The notes: generated by a model not told the origin, from the letters alone. Positions 1 through 6,800 are shown, counted from the first letter of the stretch. The stretch is DNA of 9,505 bases from an uncultured Eubacterium sp. (GCA_946614405.1 CAMOGZ010000042.1:1-9505), one strand, 5' to 3'. Numbers and translations: made by a program.

Positions 1-1
1 G

Positions 2-1390
2 TCCCGCATCACCAACGATGTTGACACCGTGGGACAAGGACTGAACCAGAGCGTGACCCAGATCATCACGTCCATCGCCACCATCGTGGGGACCATCGTG
101 ATGATGCTGTCCATCTCTCCCCTGATGACCCTCATCGCCCTGCTGGTGCTTCCGGTGTCTGCGGGACTCATGGGAGCCATCATCAAGTTCTCCCAGAAGT
201 ACTTCCTGGACCAGCAGAAGTCTCTGGCCACCATCAACGGCCAGATCGAAGAGTCCTTCAGCGGCCAGCTGATCATCAAAGCCTTCTGCAAGGAGGAGGA
301 TATGGTGGAGGAGTTCAGCAAGACCAATGACCTGCTGTATCAGTCGGCCTGGAAGTCGCAGTTCTTCTCCGGCCTGATGCATCCTCTGATGATGTTCGTG
401 GGGAATTTGGGCTATGTGGGCGTGGCTGTCTCCGGGGGCTTTCTGGCCATCCGGAGGGTCATCGGCATCGGTGACATCCAGGCATTTATTCAATACGTCA
501 AGAATCTGACCCAGCCGCTGCAGCAGATCGCCCAGGTGATGAACCAGGTGCAGTCCATGACGGCGGCGGCAGAGAGAGTTTTCGAATTCTTCGGCGAGGA
601 GGAAGAGGTCCAGGTCATCGAGAATCCGGTGCACCTCAGCGAAACAAAGGGCGAAGTGGTGTTCGACCACGTCCGCTTCGGCTACGATCCGGAGCAGGTG
701 ATCATCCACGACTTCAGCGCCAAAGTCAAACCGGGACAGAAGATCGCCATCGTGGGCCCCACGGGAGCCGGCAAAACCACCATCGTCAAACTGCTGATGC
801 GGTTCTATGACGTGGACAGCGGAAGGATCCTGCTGGACGGACACGACGTCCGGGAGTTCAACCGCAGAGAGCTGCGGGAGCACTTCGGCATGGTGCTGCA
901 GGATACATGGCTCTTCTCCGGAACCATCCGGGAGAATATCCGCTACGGACTGGTGACTGCCACAGATGAGGACGTGGAGGCGGCAGCGCGGGCGGCCCAT
1001 GCGGACCATTTCATCCGCACCCTGCCCGGAGGCTACGATATGGTCCTCAATGAGGACGCCACCAACGTATCCCAGGGTCAGAAGCAGCTTCTGACCATCG
1101 CCCGGGCCATCCTGGCGGATAACAAAGTTCTGATCCTGGATGAGGCCACATCCTCTGTGGATACCCGAACGGAAGAACGGATCCAGGCGGCCATGGATAA
1201 TCTGATGGCTGGCAGAACCAGCTTCATCATTGCCCACCGGCTCTCCACCATTCGGAATGCGGACCTGATCCTGGTGATGGATCACGGTGACATCATCGAG
1301 CAGGGGAGCCATGAGGAACTGCTGGAGCGGGGCGGTGCCTATGCGGATCTTTATAACTCACAGTTTCTGACAGCATCACTTGCCAGTTAA
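2..1390 (+). CDS. ABC exporter half-transporter, membrane domain fused to ATPase (5' partial)
   Basis: This is an ATP-driven exporter subunit with the membrane and nucleotide-binding domains in one chain, which would work as a dimer in the cytoplasmic membrane. The frame is open from base 2, so the first visible GTG/ATG codons are internal; 462 residues are visible and about 110-150 N-terminal residues are missing compared with the usual 580-620. The first visible residues (SRITNDVDT) match the loop typical of MsbA/LmrA-like exporters. At least four hydrophobic spans precede the ATPase. The ATPase has Walker A GPTGAGKTT (bases 755-781), Q-loop MVLQDTWLFSG, signature VSQGQ (1067-1081), Walker B LILDE with the catalytic Glu at 1142-1144, D-loop SSVD and the H-loop His at 1235-1237, so it should hydrolyse ATP. 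Such exporters often occur as heterodimer pairs; a partner may lie just upstream. The substrate cannot be told from the sequence. No terminator follows it. Confidence 0.95.
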   Translation, partial: SRITNDVDTVGQGLNQSVTQIITSIATIVGTIVMMLSISPLMTLIALLVLPVSAGLMGAIIKFSQKYFLDQQKSLATINGQIEESFSGQLIIKAFCKEEDMVEEFSKTNDLLYQSAWKSQFFSGLMHPLMMFVGNLGYVGVAVSGGFLAIRRVIGIGDIQAFIQYVKNLTQPLQQIAQVMNQVQSMTAAAERVFEFFGEEEEVQVIENPVHLSETKGEVVFDHVRFGYDPEQVIIHDFSAKVKPGQKIAIVGPTGAGKTTIVKLLMRFYDVDSGRILLDGHDVREFNRRELREHFGMVLQDTWLFSGTIRENIRYGLVTATDEDVEAAARAAHADHFIRTLPGGYDMVLNEDATNVSQGQKQLLTIARAILADNKVLILDEATSSVDTRTEERIQAAMDNLMAGRTSFIIAHRLSTIRNADLILVMDHGDIIEQGSHEELLERGGAYADLYNSQFLTASLAS

Positions 1391-1408
1391 AGGGATTTGT
1401 TATATAAT
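1380..1408 (+). promoter_or_regulatory. Sigma-A-type promoter for the kinase-like gene
   Basis: A -35 element TTGCCA (1380-1385) and a perfect -10 element TATAAT (1403-1408) are separated by 17 bases. The -35 lies inside the last codons and the spacer spans the stop codon of the upstream ABC exporter gene. Transcription should begin near 1415, just before the Shine-Dalgarno AGGGGAG (1423-1429) of the kinase-like gene. This suggests the next genes are expressed separately from the ABC transporter, although read-through is possible because no terminator is seen. Confidence 0.72.
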
Positions 1409-1438
1409 TAGAAAAAGTAATCAGGGGAGCGTGAGAAG

Positions 1439-2050
1439 ATGAATAAGTTAGTTACGATCAGCAGAGAATACGGAAGCGGCGGACGCATCATTGGCGGCCT
1501 TGTGGCAGAGAAACTGGGGGTTCCTCTGTATGATAAGGAGATCATTGATTTCGCCGTAGAGAAGAGCGGACTGTCCCGGGAGATCATCGAGTCTGCGGAA
1601 CTGCGGGCCAAGAGCAGCTTTACTTATACGCTGGCATCCGCCATCAGCTTCGGCGACAATATGGCCGGAGAGAACGTCTCCATGAATGAGAAATTATTCA
1701 TGACTCAGTTCGACATCATCGAACAGATCGGAGAGCTGGGGAACGGAGTCATCGTCGGACGCTGCGCCGACTATATCCTGAAGGAGATCCAGCAGGTGAC
1801 CAACGTCTTCATCTTTGCTGAGATGGAAGACCGCATCAAGCGCTGCGTGGAAGTCTACGGAGATGATCCGGAAGACGTCCAGAAGAAGATCATGACTTAT
1901 GATAAGGCGAGAGCCAATTACTATAACTATCACACTTGTCAGAAGTGGGGTTATTACAAGAATTACAATCTCAGCATCAATACCAGCCGCCTGTCTGAGG
2001 AAGACGCAGCGAACCTGATCGTTGAGTACATCCAGAAGCGGAATGATTAA
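1439..2050 (+). CDS. Cytidylate-kinase-like family protein (Cytidylate_kin2 type)
   Basis: The 203-residue protein resembles the cytidylate-kinase-like family common in clostridia, whose biological role is not established. It opens with TISREYGSGGR (residues 6-16), which stands where nucleoside monophosphate kinases carry the P-loop but lacks the usual GK[S/T] lysine. The conserved YDKEII (31-36) and GRCADYIL (107-114) follow, then an Arg/Lys-rich lid-like stretch (about 131-158) and the C-terminal segment QKWGYYKNYNLSINTS (168-183). It should be a soluble cytoplasmic nucleotide-binding protein; whether it phosphorylates CMP is uncertain, and a true cmk would be expected elsewhere in the genome. 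The ATG is preceded by AGGGGAG at a 9-base spacing and by a strong promoter. The small membrane protein gene follows after 18 bases and is probably cotranscribed. Confidence 0.88.
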   Translation: MNKLVTISREYGSGGRIIGGLVAEKLGVPLYDKEIIDFAVEKSGLSREIIESAELRAKSSFTYTLASAISFGDNMAGENVSMNEKLFMTQFDIIEQIGELGNGVIVGRCADYILKEIQQVTNVFIFAEMEDRIKRCVEVYGDDPEDVQKKIMTYDKARANYYNYHTCQKWGYYKNYNLSINTSRLSEEDAANLIVEYIQKRND

Positions 2051-2055
2051 GGGGT

Positions 2056-2062
2056 AAGGAGG
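2056..2062 (+). promoter_or_regulatory. Strong ribosome binding site of the small membrane protein
   Basis: AAGGAGG lies 6 bases before the ATG at 2069. It is the best Shine-Dalgarno match among the upstream genes and is the main support that the short 70-codon frame after it is really translated. Confidence 0.85.
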
Positions 2063-2068
2063 TTTCCT

Positions 2069-2281
2069 ATGAGTGAAATGAGCAGAAATAAGGCAGATAC
2101 CGGAATGCATAAGTCCTCGGCCGCTGCGAAGATCGCACTGGCAGCCATCGGCATCAGCGTCGTGGCAGGGACCGCCATCATCGTTGGCGTGGACCGCGTG
2201 ATCAAGAAGATCTTTGTAAATGAAGAATGGCCGGATGAGGAATGGTCCAGTGATGACTGGGCCGATGAGGAACTGGATTAA
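2069..2281 (+). CDS. Small single-span membrane protein with acidic Trp-repeat tail (unknown function)
   Basis: I do not recognise a family for this 70-residue protein. A short basic N-terminus (Arg6, Lys8, Lys15, Lys21) is followed by one hydrophobic segment rich in Ala, Ile, Val and Gly (about residues 22-41). After it come Arg43, Lys46 and Lys47 and a strongly acidic tail (51-70). The tail is four five-residue units with Trp at 54, 59 and 64 and Leu at 69, each preceded by two acidic residues. Basic residues on both sides of the span leave the topology open, although the three just after it would favour the tail being cytoplasmic. Evidence that it is a gene: a near-perfect AAGGAGG 6 bases before ATG, placement 18 bases after the kinase-like gene, and a terminator hairpin starting 12 bases after the stop codon. 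The hydrophobic segment could instead be read as an uncleaved signal anchor. Function is not inferable from sequence; an accessory role with the kinase-like protein is only a guess from position. Confidence 0.8.
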   Translation: MSEMSRNKADTGMHKSSAAAKIALAAIGISVVAGTAIIVGVDRVIKKIFVNEEWPDEEWSSDDWADEELD

Positions 2282-2292
2282 TCGTAAACGGA

Positions 2293-2325
2293 AAGGGCGG
2301 CTTCAGATGAGCCGCCCTTCTTTCT
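2293..2325 (+). terminator. Hairpin terminator or attenuator between the small gene and DUF554
   Basis: A perfect 10-bp stem, AAGGGCGGCT (2293-2302) with AGCCGCCCTT (2310-2319), encloses a 7-base loop. A weak T-rich run (CTTTCT) follows. It would end the kinase-like/small protein transcript. It ends only 12 bases before the ATG of the next gene, and the next gene's Shine-Dalgarno begins right after the tail, so it may act as an attenuator of DUF554 expression rather than as a full stop. Confidence 0.75.
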
Positions 2326-2336
2326 AAGGAGTAAAT

Positions 2337-3047
2337 ATGATCGGAGTAATCGCAAATACAATATCGGTACTGGTAGGCAGCTGCATCGGTCTTCTGGCCC
2401 GCAAAGTCATACCATCATCCTGGAATGACATCATCCTGAAAGGTATGGGGCTGATCTCCTTTTATATAGGGATCACCGGTATGATGAATGGAAAGAATAC
2501 ACTGGTCCTGGTGATCTGCATAGTGCTGGGCGCCATGATCGGAGAGGGCATCGACATCGACGGCCGGTTCAACCGCTTTGCCGAACGGCTGCAGGCCCGT
2601 TTCACCAAAGAGGGAGAGCAGTCCACCTTCGCAGAAGGCCTGATCACAGCATCCCTGATCTTCTGCGTCGGCGCCATGACCATCGTCGGTCCCATGGACG
2701 CAGCCCTTCGGGGAAACAACGACCTGCTCTTCACCAAGACGGTGATGGACGGCTGCAGTTCCATTGTGATTTCCGCGTCCCTCGGCGCGGGAGTGATTTT
2801 CTCTGCGGTGATCATTCTCATCGTACAGGGCGGCATCTACCTGCTGGCCTCTGCGGTGGCGCCGGTCTTAACCACCGATGTGATCGCAGAGATGACCTGC
2901 GCCGGATCCCTCCTGATCCTGGCCCTGGGCCTGAACCTGGTAGGCGCCACCAAACTGAAGGTGATGAACTACCTGCCCGCCATCTTCCTTCCCATCGCCA
3001 TACTGCCGCTGTATCAGCTCATCGCAGGGATGGTGGGATCAAGTTGA
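2337..3047 (+). CDS. DUF554 family integral membrane protein (YqgA/YdfK-like)
   Basis: This 236-residue hydrophobic protein matches the DUF554 family (E. coli YqgA, B. subtilis YdfK) in length and in several motifs. These include the opening GVIANTISVLVGSCIG (residues 3-18), the GAMIGE turn near 65-70, FCVGAMTIVGPMDA near 113-126, and a KTVMDGCSSIVISASLGAGV stretch near 138-157. About six or seven membrane spans are apparent, with one polar cytoplasmic-looking loop near residues 74-97. The family is thought to be transporter-like but no substrate is established. The ATG has TAAGGAG 5 bases upstream. The gene has no clear promoter of its own between the upstream hairpin and the start codon, so it depends on read-through or on a promoter upstream of the hairpin that I could not find. 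It ends 25 bases before a strong terminator. Confidence 0.92.
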   Translation: MIGVIANTISVLVGSCIGLLARKVIPSSWNDIILKGMGLISFYIGITGMMNGKNTLVLVICIVLGAMIGEGIDIDGRFNRFAERLQARFTKEGEQSTFAEGLITASLIFCVGAMTIVGPMDAALRGNNDLLFTKTVMDGCSSIVISASLGAGVIFSAVIILIVQGGIYLLASAVAPVLTTDVIAEMTCAGSLLILALGLNLVGATKLKVMNYLPAIFLPIAILPLYQLIAGMVGSS

Positions 3048-3068
3048 ATGCGAACTTGGATACTATTT

Positions 3069-3105
3069 AAAAACCCGGCGCGTCGTTGCGCCGGGTCTCG
3101 TTTTT
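3069..3105. terminator. Bidirectional terminator between DUF554 and cobO
   Basis: A 9-bp stem, ACCCGGCGC (3073-3081) with GCGCCGGGT (3088-3096), has a 6-base loop. On the plus strand it is followed closely by TTTTT (3101-3105). On the minus strand the A-run at 3069-3073 reads as a T-run directly after the stem. It can therefore terminate DUF554 from the left and cobO from the right, which fits the convergent arrangement. Confidence 0.85.
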
Positions 3106-3108
3106 CAT

Positions 3109-3170
3109 TATATCTTTGTCTTGACCTTGATCTCAAACTATATCTTGGTCTTGATTTCTATCTTTATCTT
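3109..3170. repeat. Degenerate hexamer tandem tract at the cobO 3' end
   Basis: From 3109 the plus strand can be cut into ten in-register hexamers that mostly end in TC, such as TATATC, TTTGTC, TTGATC, TTGGTC and TTTATC. Within this a 16-base direct repeat, TATATCTTTGTCTTGA (3109-3124) and TATATCTTGGTCTTGA (3139-3154), differs at one base and is spaced by exactly 30 bases, or five hexamers. The tract is AT-rich and strand-biased (pyrimidines on the plus strand), and the cobO stop codon (3164-3166) lies inside it. Its role is unknown; it could be a decayed microsatellite or a 3' untranslated element of cobO. Confidence 0.6.
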
Positions 3171-3688
3171 TCAATCCCGTCTCTGGCTTCTACGCCCTGG
3201 GTGGCGTAATAGTGACGAACTTCTTTCATTTCGGTGATCAAGTCGGCTTTGTCCAGGAGGTAATCCGGGGCGAAGCGTCCGGTCATGATGAGTTCGGTGC
3301 CGGGGGTCCGGCAGTCTGCCAGATTCACGGCCTGTTCTCTGGTGATGAGGCCGAAGTGGGTCGCAATGAAGAATTCATCCAGGATCACCACATCGTATTT
3401 ACGGCTCATCAGAGCGGCTTTGGATTTTTCGTATCCTTCCCAGGCTGCCTGGATGTCGGTGAGGTCAGGGTCGCGGCCGGCGATGCAGCCTTTGATCCCG
3501 AAGAGATCCACTGTGACTTCCGGGAACCGTTCCCGCAGGATCCCGATCTCGTGATATTCCATGCTCTTGATAAACTGGCCGATATAGACCTTCAGCCCGG
3601 CGCCCGCTGCCCGCATGGCAAGACCCAGGGCTGCCGTTGTTTTCCCTTTGCCGTTTCCGGTATAGATCTGAAAATATCCGTTCTCCAT
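3164..3688 (-). CDS. cobO: Cob(I)yrinic acid a,c-diamide adenosyltransferase (CobO/BtuR type)
   Basis: This enzyme transfers the 5'-deoxyadenosyl group of ATP to the reduced cobalt of corrinoids, making adenosylcobalamin or its precursors for B12-dependent enzymes in the cytoplasm. The 174-residue protein fits the compact Firmicute form (E. coli BtuR has 196). It shows the family P-loop GNGKGKTTAALG (residues 11-22), the Walker-B-like VVILDEFF, and the C-terminal ITEMKEVRHYY and GIER ending. FFIATHFGLI after the acidic pair is a somewhat divergent version of the usual LNxAxxYGL segment. The ATG is supported by AAAGGAG 5 bases upstream and a TATAAT box beyond. No cobalamin riboswitch is present, because the predicted leader is only about 14 bases. 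It is a lone cobalamin gene here, which suggests salvage or stand-alone adenosylation, though the rest of a pathway may lie elsewhere. It is divergent from dnaE and convergent with DUF554. Confidence 0.93.
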   Translation of the reverse strand: MENGYFQIYTGNGKGKTTAALGLAMRAAGAGLKVYIGQFIKSMEYHEIGILRERFPEVTVDLFGIKGCIAGRDPDLTDIQAAWEGYEKSKAALMSRKYDVVILDEFFIATHFGLITREQAVNLADCRTPGTELIMTGRFAPDYLLDKADLITEMKEVRHYYATQGVEARDGIER

Positions 3689-3708
3689 ATTGACTCCTTT
3701 CTAACTCT

Positions 3709-3737
3709 ATTATATCCAAATGCCTCCCAGATGCAAT
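3709..3737 (-). promoter_or_regulatory. Promoter of cobO
   Basis: On the minus strand a perfect TATAAT (plus-strand 3709-3714) lies 20 bases upstream of the cobO ATG. A weak -35 region (TTGCAT at 16 bases or ATTGCA at 17 bases, plus-strand 3731-3737) precedes it. The predicted start of transcription near 3702 leaves a leader of about 14 bases that holds only the Shine-Dalgarno. Confidence 0.6.
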
Positions 3738-3743
3738 CTCGAC

Positions 3744-3821
3744 TTCGCCAAAAGACAGCCCCGGCGCCCCTTTCGGCGAAATTTTTCGCCACGGGCACTC
3801 GATTTCACCTCAAATGGCGAA
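3744..3821. repeat. Two tandem TTCGCC-N25-GGCGAA units, 41-base period
   Basis: TTCGCC occurs at 3744-3749 and 3785-3790, and GGCGAA at 3775-3780 and 3816-3821. Each TTCGCC/GGCGAA pair encloses exactly 25 bases, and the second unit starts 41 bases after the first. Where the units meet, GGCGAAA-TT-TTTCGCC (3775-3790) forms a perfect 7-base-arm palindrome. The spacer sequences of the two units are otherwise unlike each other. The block lies between the divergent cobO and dnaE promoters and could be a pair of protein binding sites on the same DNA face (41 bases is close to four helical turns), but no protein can be named. Confidence 0.5.
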
Positions 3822-3837
3822 CCGGTCCGCATCCCAC

Positions 3838-3846
3838 CGTGGATAA
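3838..3846 (-). promoter_or_regulatory. DnaA-box-like 9-mer upstream of the dnaE promoter
   Basis: Read on the minus strand this is TTATCCACG, which matches the DnaA box TTATCCACA at 8 of 9 positions. It lies just upstream of the predicted dnaE -35. The same bases also form the left half of an imperfect dyad GTGGA-N5-TCCAC (3839-3853), so another dimeric regulator is an alternative explanation. Confidence 0.35.
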
Positions 3847-3858
3847 TCTCCACTTTTC

Positions 3859-3887
3859 TTCCCATCGGGGATAATCTGTGGTACAAT
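3859..3887 (+). promoter_or_regulatory. Extended -10 promoter of the dnaE operon
   Basis: A TACAAT box (3882-3887) is preceded by TGG, giving an extended -10 (TGnTACAAT), with a TTCCCA -35-like element (3859-3864) at a 17-base spacing. The predicted transcription start falls at about 3893-3896, on or up to three bases before the dnaE ATG at 3896. No Shine-Dalgarno can fit between them, so the mRNA may be leaderless. Other -10-like words nearby (GATAAT at 3870-3875) could shift the start upstream. Confidence 0.6.
3866..3874 (-). promoter_or_regulatory. Second, weaker DnaA-box-like 9-mer inside the dnaE promoter spacer
   Basis: Read on the minus strand this is TTATCCCCG, 7 of 9 positions of the DnaA box, in the same orientation as the first copy and 28 bases from it. 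The shared core on the plus strand is GGATAATCT (3841-3849 and 3869-3877). It sits between the predicted -35 and -10 of dnaE, where a bound protein would affect RNA polymerase. A chance -10-like GATAAT is the simpler alternative. Confidence 0.25.
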
Positions 3888-3895
3888 ACTATATT

Positions 3896-6800
3896 ATGGC
3901 TTTTACTCATTTGCACGTACATACGGAATATAGTCTTCTGGACGGCGCGGCGCGGATCAAGGATGTGGTCGCCCGGGCCAAGGAGCTTGGAATGGACTCT
4001 CTGGCCATCACCGATCACGGCGTGATGTTCGGCGTCATCGATTTCTACCGGGAATGCCTGAAGCAGGGGATCCACCCGGTGATCGGATGCGAGGTCTACA
4101 CCGCCGCCAGAACCATGGATGATAAAGACCCGGACAAGGATAAGTACCAGGGTCATCTTGTGCTGCTTGCAAAGAATAATGACGGCTACAAGAATCTGAT
4201 CAAGATCGTCTCCGCCGGTTTCACCAGAGGATTCTACTATAAACCCAGGATCGACAAGAACATCCTCAGAGAGCACAGCGATGGCATCATCGCTCTTTCC
4301 GCATGCCTTGCGGGCAAGGTCCAGAACTGCCTTCTGAACCGGGACTATGAGGGCGCCCGGAAGGAGGCGGAGGAGCTGAGGGACATCTTTGGAGAGGGGA
4401 ACTTCTATCTGGAGATCCAGGATCAGGGACTGCCTGAGGAGGCCTTCATCAATCCGGAGCTGATCCGGCTTTCGAAGGATCTGGGGATCCCCATGGTGGC
4501 CACCAACGACGTCCACTATGTGAATCAGGACGACGCTGAGGCCCACGATATTCTTCTGGCCATCCAGACCGCCACCAACATCTACGATGAGAACCGCATG
4601 CGCTTTGCCACGGATCAGTTCTATCTGAAGAGTGAAGAGGAGATGCGGGAGCTCTTCCGGGAGATCCCGGAGGCGGTGGATAACACCTGGGAGGTGGCCC
4701 ACAAGTGCAACGTCACCTTCAAATTCGGAGAGTACCACTTGCCGGAGTTCATCCCTCCGGAAGGAAAGACCAACCAGCAGTATCTGAGAGAGCTTTGCAG
4801 TCAGGGGCTTGCCGGCCGCTATGAGGTAGTGACCCCCGAGCTGGAACAAAGGCTATCTTACGAGCTTTCGGTCATCGAGTCTATGGGCTATGTGGAGTAT
4901 TTCCTCATCGTCTGGGACTTCATCAATTATGCCAAGAAGAACGGCATCATGGTGGGACCGGGCAGAGGATCGGCGGCAGGATCCCTGGTGGCCTACTGCC
5001 TGCACATCACAGATATCGACCCCATCCGCTATAATTTGATCTTTGAGCGATTCCTGAATCCGGAGCGTGTCAGCATGCCGGATATCGACATCGACTTCTG
5101 TATCGAGCGGCGGGGCGAAGTGATCGAGTATGTAAAAGAGAAATACGGCGAGGACAACGTATCCCAGATCATCACCTTCGGAACCATGAAGGCCAAGGCC
5201 GTGGTCCGGGACGTTGGACGCGCTTTGAATATGAGCTACGCCGACGCGGACAAGATCGCCAAGGCCATCCCCTTTGATCTGAAGATGACCATCGACCGGG
5301 CCCTGCAGATGAGCCCGGATCTGGCGAAGATGTACGAGGAGGATCCGGCGGTGCGGAAGGTCCTGGACATGTCCCGGAAACTGGAGGGCATGCCCCGCCA
5401 TGCCAGCACCCATGCCGCAGGCGTGGTGATCTCCCGGCTGCCTCTGGATGAATATGTGCCTCTGTACATGTCCGATAAGGGCGTGGCCACCCAGTTCAAC
5501 ATGACCACCATCGAGGAGCTGGGACTTCTGAAGATGGACTTTCTGGGACTTCGGAACCTCACCGTGATCCGGGATGCGCTGAAGCTGATCCGGGACAACC
5601 ACGGCGTGGAGATCGACTTTGCCAGAATGGGATACGACGATCGTGCGGTCTACGACATGATCGCCAGTGGAAATACGGAAGGCGTCTTCCAGCTGGAGAG
5701 CGGCGGGATGACGTCCTTCATGAAGAACCTGAAGCCTACTTGTTTTGAGGATATCGTGGCAGGGATCTCCCTGTACCGGCCGGGTCCTATGGACTCCATC
5801 CCCAAATACATAGATAATAAGAAGAATCCTTCCAGGATCCAGTACGTCACGCCTCAGCTGGCGCCCATCCTGGACGTCACCTACGGCTGCCTGGTCTATC
5901 AGGAGCAGGTCATGCAGATCGTCCGGGACCTGGCAGGCTACAGCTACGGACGTTCCGATCTGGTGCGCCGTGCCATGAGTAAGAAGAAGCACGACGTGAT
6001 GATGGAGGAGAAGGAGTACTTCATAAACGGCAAGGTGAATGAAAACGGCGAGGTGGAGATCCCGGGGTGCGTACGCAACGGGATCACCCGGGAGGCGGCA
6101 GAGGCTATTTTCGCGGATATGGAGACCTTCGCACAGTACGCCTTCAACAAGTCCCATGCGGCGGCCTACGCCGTGGTGGCTTATGAGACCGGATATCTCA
6201 AACGGTATTATCCCGTAGAGTTTATGGCGGCACTTCTGTCCAGCGTCATGGGGGACACCTCCCAGACCTCCAAGTACATCCGTAACTGCGAGGAGATGGG
6301 GATCACGGTCCTTCCGCCGGACATCAATGAGAGCGACAAGAAATACACCGTATCCGACGGCAAGATCCGCTACGGACTTCTGGGGATCAAGAACGTCGGT
6401 GAGAATGCCATCGACGATATCATCTCCGCCAGACGTTCCAAAGGAAAGCCCAGAGATATCTTCCAGTTCATCGGAAACATCGATGTGGGCGTGGTGAACA
6501 AGAAGGCGGTGGAGAGCCTGATCAAAGCCGGCGCACTGGACTGCCTGAACCCCAACCGGGCGGCCCATCTGGCGGTATACGAGCAGCTGATGAGCTCCGC
6601 CCAGAACGATGCCAGAAAGAACATCGCCGGGCAGATCTCCCTGTTCCAGATGAGCGGTATCGACATGGATACCGGAGACAGCGGCCAGCGGCTGCCGGAT
6701 GTGAAGAACTTCGAGCCGAAGATCCTTCTGGCTCTGGAAAAGGAGATGCTTGGCGTCTACATTTCCGATCATCCTTTGAACGCTTACGCAGAGCGGCTGA

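Noticed and set aside
3109..3821. CRISPR-like repeat spacing
   Set aside because: The hexamer tract and the 41-base units have short or degenerate repeats, at most two full units, and no cas genes nearby.
3212..3874. 220-codon plus-strand open frame opposite cobO
   Set aside because: It is antisense to cobO, which has clear family motifs, promoter and ribosome binding site. The translated product resembles nothing I recognise.
3878..3895. Upstream GTG start for dnaE
   Set aside because: It overlaps the predicted -10 box and adds six residues not expected in DnaE. The family start at ATG 3896 is preferred, although GGGG at 3867-3870 keeps it possible.
3689..3895. Cobalamin riboswitch upstream of cobO
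   Set aside because: No B12-box-like sequence was found on the cobO strand, and the predicted leader is only about 14 bases.
3710..4849. 379-codon minus-strand open frame spanning the dnaE promoter and PHP domain
   Set aside because: It is antisense to the conserved dnaE PHP region, runs across the cobO-dnaE regulatory DNA and has no recognisable domain.
4853..6772. 639-codon open frame on the minus strand opposite dnaE
   Set aside because: It lies wholly inside the well-supported dnaE coding region. Its His/Asp/Leu/Val-rich composition is that of an antisense shadow of GC-biased codons, and no family motifs or binding site were seen.
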